From: Certhia americana
Lineage: Eukaryota > Chordata > Aves > Passeriformes > Certhiidae
Reading direction: 5' to 3'
DNA length: 64,000 bases
Assembly: GCA_018697195.1 (NCBI GenBank)
Contig: CM031857.1
Coordinates: forward strand, 65,758,607 to 65,822,606
In this document: one piece after another, positions 60,091-64,000 of the stretch
Layout: the number at the start of each line of letters is the position of its first letter
Numbering within the stretch: the first letter of the stretch is position 1
Notes under the pieces: model-generated
Told to the model about the DNA's origin: nothing
The model's database searches: none
Seen by the model: only the letters and a program-made list of their open reading frames with translations
Made by a program: the position numbers and the translations under genes

Positions 60091-63000
60091 AGTGTCTGCA
60101 TTATTTGTATAGGGGGTGAAGAAGCTTATGCTACTGGGACCAGTGGAGGAGCAGGTTCCTACACCTTCTAACAGCTAAAGGAAGCCAAATATTCACACAT
60201 GGACCACTCTCCCAGCTGAGCAGACTTCAAGGACTCTCCAAAGGAGTAGTGTCACACATTTTCTGTGCCCTTCTGTGGGGGGATCTTTGTCTAGAAGATA
60301 TGTTCTCAGCCAAATGTAGCCATGGCACAGGTGGAGGGCTTCCCCAGCACACCAAGTGACCTGCAGTACATACATCACATCAGGGACTACTCATGGGGGA
60401 AAGAATTGCAGTTGCCTTGCTCTCCTAGAACCCAGCTCTGCACCTTGGATAATCCCATTTTCCCTGAAAAGCAGATCGGCTCCATTGTACCAAGGATTTC
60501 AGGAGGCCTGAGAATTACTGAACCCAGGTGTTTTTTTTTTACCTGAACACTTGCAGCTGCCTGCTTCAACAGGTTTATCTGAGCAGGTTATCTGAGCAAG
60601 TTTTTTATACAATTAACAGAAAGAAAAAGGATGTGAATAACCCCATCTTGAAATAAGTATCTGACAGCATTAGAAATGTCTATTTCTCTCCACAAAAGCA
60701 GCTAGGATGACTAAGTCAGATGCAGATTTATATATTGGACTTTGGCCTTCGAGTCACTGACAGCAGTCACTTTGTGAGAGAACACTGCAGTAGCTGACTG
60801 TGCCATGCAAGGGCTGTGTCTTGCAATTATTCCCTACTGTTTGCATCTATACAACTAAAATTCCTTTATCTCCAAGCACAATAGCCCTGTCTCTACTTCT
60901 TACTGAGAAGAGCCCTCAGCTCATGCAGAATTCTGCCCAGCTATCATTAAAGATACACATAAGACCCCAAGTTGTTGTGGCTCCTTATTTGTCACAACTT
61001 ATTTGGACAAGATGGGTGATTCTGGACTGTGTTTAAGGCCCGGCCCCAAACCTGTTCAGTTTACTTGCACAGGTACAGTCAAAAGCTGCAGGTGAAGAGA
61101 GCCTTTAGCGTGCTAGCCGGTGCAAATGTAATATCATCAGTAGATGAAACAATTGGCTGGGACTAAGTATGAATTGACTTTGGGGCTTGATGGAATCAAA
61201 ATATTTGCTGTAGATTCTTGTTCATGCTTACTTTATATTTCATTACAAAATTATTATAGCTGTAGTAAGCACACTTAACAAATTTCAGAGTATGCCATTA
61301 TTATAAATTATTGAAAAGGTACCTCACTATTCTCTACAGGGTTCAAAAATCTCAATAAAAGTTTTTCTTGCTTTCTTTTTTCTTTTTAAATCCAATTACC
61401 AAGTGGCAAAAACACATTTACAGCAAAAGATAATAGTGCATGAATGTGAAGCAACAATCTAGTTCGTGAGCACTCTGTCCAGCAAATGTTATGAACAGTG
61501 TGATTCAACTGCTGATGAAGAAAAATTCAATGTTTTTATCAAGTACAATGATCATTCTGAACTAATTTCATAATTCCTGGGTTTGCATTGGTTACTCTTG
61601 AAAATTTGACAAGCATATTAAGGACAGAAAGAAAAATTTTGTATATTGTACATTGACATTAGCATCCAAACTTTGTTGTCATTTTATTTTTTTAAGGTTA
61701 TTTATTTAGATTTCATCTAGAGAACATTTGAGCTGTGTTTGTTGGAAGACATATTATCTTTACAGTGTGAAGAAGAAAAGTAAAATAAAGCTGTAAAATG
61801 CCATGAAAAGCTGTCTGCTACAAGGGCAGTATTTCTTTCCTGACAGAAAAGCTCCATGTTCTTTTTTCAAAACCCCTCACTAAACTCAGAAACATTGATC
61901 CAGACATTTCTATTGCTTCCTTGCTCCACAGGTTGATTACATACCTCACAAAAACTCAGACCTGTTGTAAATTTTTGAACAAGAGAAAGCATACCACTTA
62001 TCCACACTGCAGTAGGATAGCATTTTCATTTTCCTTATAGTTCCCACACCCACCATTTCCATTCAGTCTCAGGACAGATTAAAGTATCAAGTTACATTAA
62101 ACTGTAATGTAATGTAAATACAGAAATGTAATGTAAATTAGAACTAAGGTCTTGCTCTCAGATATCTGTATAAGCAACCTAGTAATTGGAAGAGTCCTTT
62201 TTCTTGATATATCCCAAAAAGTGACAAAATAGTGCTGAAAGAACCAAGGTCAAAATCTGGATTCTTTTTTAGTGTTCTTTTGGTCAGTGCTTGGATAAAT
62301 GTTCCAGTGCTCAATTTCAAGTGGAAGTGTGCTGGGGAAGGGGCTCATTTTCTTACAGTGGGTCGTCAAACAGTCTCAGGTCTCCCTCTTCTCCTTGCAC
62401 TTTCTTCAGGACATCCCCACTTCAATACAGCCTTTTGGAGCTTCTCTCTGTAAACCGCCCATTCAGTCAGAACAAACCCATATTCAAAGCTGCCTTTTTC
62501 CTTGTCCTCAATGTTGCTCTAATACATGACTTCTGAGGTCAGAAAAGATACTTTCTCAAGTATTTAGAGGAAGGGAAGGTTAGAAATTAAAATAGCACCT
62601 AGACAAGCATCATCTCTTGGGTAAATATTTTTACAAAAAAGAAAAGGCATTTTTTTCCACAAAAAATCAAAAATATCAGAATCAAAATAAATGTTAACCA
62701 GTTAAAAATGTTGAAAGCAATTGTAACCCACTGGACTGTATGAGAGAGGCTGGAGTGAGACAAAGGAGGATATTTTCTTAAGCTATCAAATTAAGGCAAT
62801 GATAAGGGATAGGAGGAAGAGTGAAAAGACAAAGAATTAGGAGATAGCACAAAAATTTATTTTATAGGAAGAAGTGAGTTAACTTAACTCCTTGCCAAAA
62901 TTCAGCAAAGGTACATGACCTGGATGAATGCTGAAAATAAACACAGGAGTGCCACATGGATGTGAAGCAGAGCAAGAGATTCCTACAATAAAGTAGGAAT

Positions 63001-64000
63001 AACAGCACTAGTAAGGAAAGCAAAGCTAGAAGGAATGAAATGAGTTGCTAAGTACAGTTTTCTGCTATACCAGATATAGGCACTTGCTACGGGCTCCCAC
63101 GCTTTCAGAATTCACTTTCATTCCGTATTTCTTTCCCTGAAAATTTCTTTTACCTCTCTTTTATATTTTCTGCTTGTCCCTAAAATTCTTTTCAAGATAT
63201 ATAGTATTTTTTGTTACATTAGGTTGTTTTTCTAGATGTCTCCTCACTTTCTTTGTAGAGGAACTCTAGATTATATATTTTTAAGCAAAGGAAATTCCAA
63301 ATCTCCTGTAGATTTGACTATATAAATCCACATGTAGGTGACTTCATTACCTTACTTGAAATTATTCATTCATCTTTTTTTTTTTATTAAGATATCCTGC
63401 TGCAGATATACTTCAGCTTTTCTTTCCATTGAATTCAATTTGAATCAAGTTGTGATTGCTTGATACCAGACCAGCTCTTCTATTTTTATCTGAAAGAAAG
63501 TCTAAACTAACACTGTCTCTTAGTTCAGGAAGAGTTGGGGAAAGGTGTGCTGGGCATGTACCATTGCATGTAGATTTCTAGGCACTTGCTGTTGTCTCTT
63601 TTGGGACTGGACTAATGGGAACTCTGTTTGAGTGTGATAAAGTCATTCTTATATTGCTTTTAGCACCACTTAATCAGTAGGGTCACAGCTGTGGGAGACA
63701 GCTAACAGAGACTAATAATTTCTTTGCCTGGACTGTGTACCATTCACTCTGCCTCCTCAATATGGATATTTTTGTAGATGGTACTTTAACTTACACATAT
63801 AATTTAAAATGCTTTAAAAAACCCCACAAATATATTATTAAATATGGAGCCTGTGAAAAGCTGCCCTTGGCTGGTAATATTTGAATCTTGTCCATGGTGT
63901 TGATCTATTCTTCCTGCAGAGGGAATTAAATTAATGTCAAAGTCTCCTGGCCAATACATATCTACATCCACAAAATGGAAAGCATCTTGATTCTTGCAAT
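60091..64000. other. Noncoding DNA, no gene recognised
   Basis: AT-rich with short frames. Minor structures are a 13-14 bp tandem AGGTTATCTGAGC pair (60571-60597) and a TTACATTA/TAATGTAA cluster (62092-62136). No mobile element or RNA gene was recognised. Confidence 0.6.
62092..62136. repeat. TAATGTAA direct and inverted repeat cluster
   Basis: One TTACATTA (62092) and three TAATGTAA words (62105, 62110, 62129) within 45 bp. The first can pair with any of the others. AATGTAATGTAAAT is duplicated. Either a small slippage product or a cluster of dyad sites. Confidence 0.75.

Noticed and set aside
1..64000. Bacterial-style systems (operons, defence islands, CRISPR, phage) and viral insertions
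   Set aside because: Base composition, repeat types and lack of long frames show vertebrate noncoding DNA. No regularly spaced repeats, integrase, polymerase other than CR1, or retroviral gag/pol/env frames were seen.

Overview
The window looks like noncoding vertebrate nuclear DNA, most likely from a bird. It is AT-rich and CpG-depleted almost throughout. The recognisable mobile elements are old, truncated CR1 LINE copies, with a few older amniote repeats. I see no L1, Alu or other mammal-type repeats, no bacterial-type gene packing, no rRNA or tRNA gene, no CRISPR array and no intact protein-coding gene. Open reading frames reach only about 150 codons, overlap on both strands and match no family I recognise. 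The species call is inferred from repeat content; a turtle or crocodile is not strictly excluded.

Layout. 1-8.2 kb: intergenic or intronic DNA with a CR1 reverse-transcriptase fragment (2.05-2.28 kb) and a strong G-quadruplex run (6.84 kb). 8.2-9.4 kb: a T/G-rich diverged tandem duplication, then the 3' part of an ancient LINE. 13.5-14.1 kb: an A-rich tract and an internally deleted CR1. 15.2-16.0 kb: a decayed stretch with strong coding character (acidic, Ser/Asp/Glu-rich), broken by frameshifts and stops; this is the best candidate gene relic. 20-31 kb: microsatellites, a nearly perfect 58-bp tandem duplication and one copy of a 32-bp dispersed repeat. 31-40 kb: no recognised gene, with some candidate conserved noncoding DNA. 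40.3-45 kb: a repeat cluster made of a long antisense CR1, a small sense CR1 piece, an ancient CORE-SINE/MIR-like repeat and a split antisense CR1. 49.2-50.9 kb: the most promising regulatory region, with dense non-repetitive sequence, a purine/pyrimidine inverted tract, a CpG island with a TATA-like box, and a CR1 tail. 50.9-64 kb: noncoding, with another MIR-like fragment and several candidate conserved elements.

No genes act together here. The parts most likely to be functional are the CpG island at 50.16-50.70 kb, which may be a promoter or alternative first exon, and the complex-sequence blocks near it. All conservation statements are inferences from sequence texture, because no alignment could be run.
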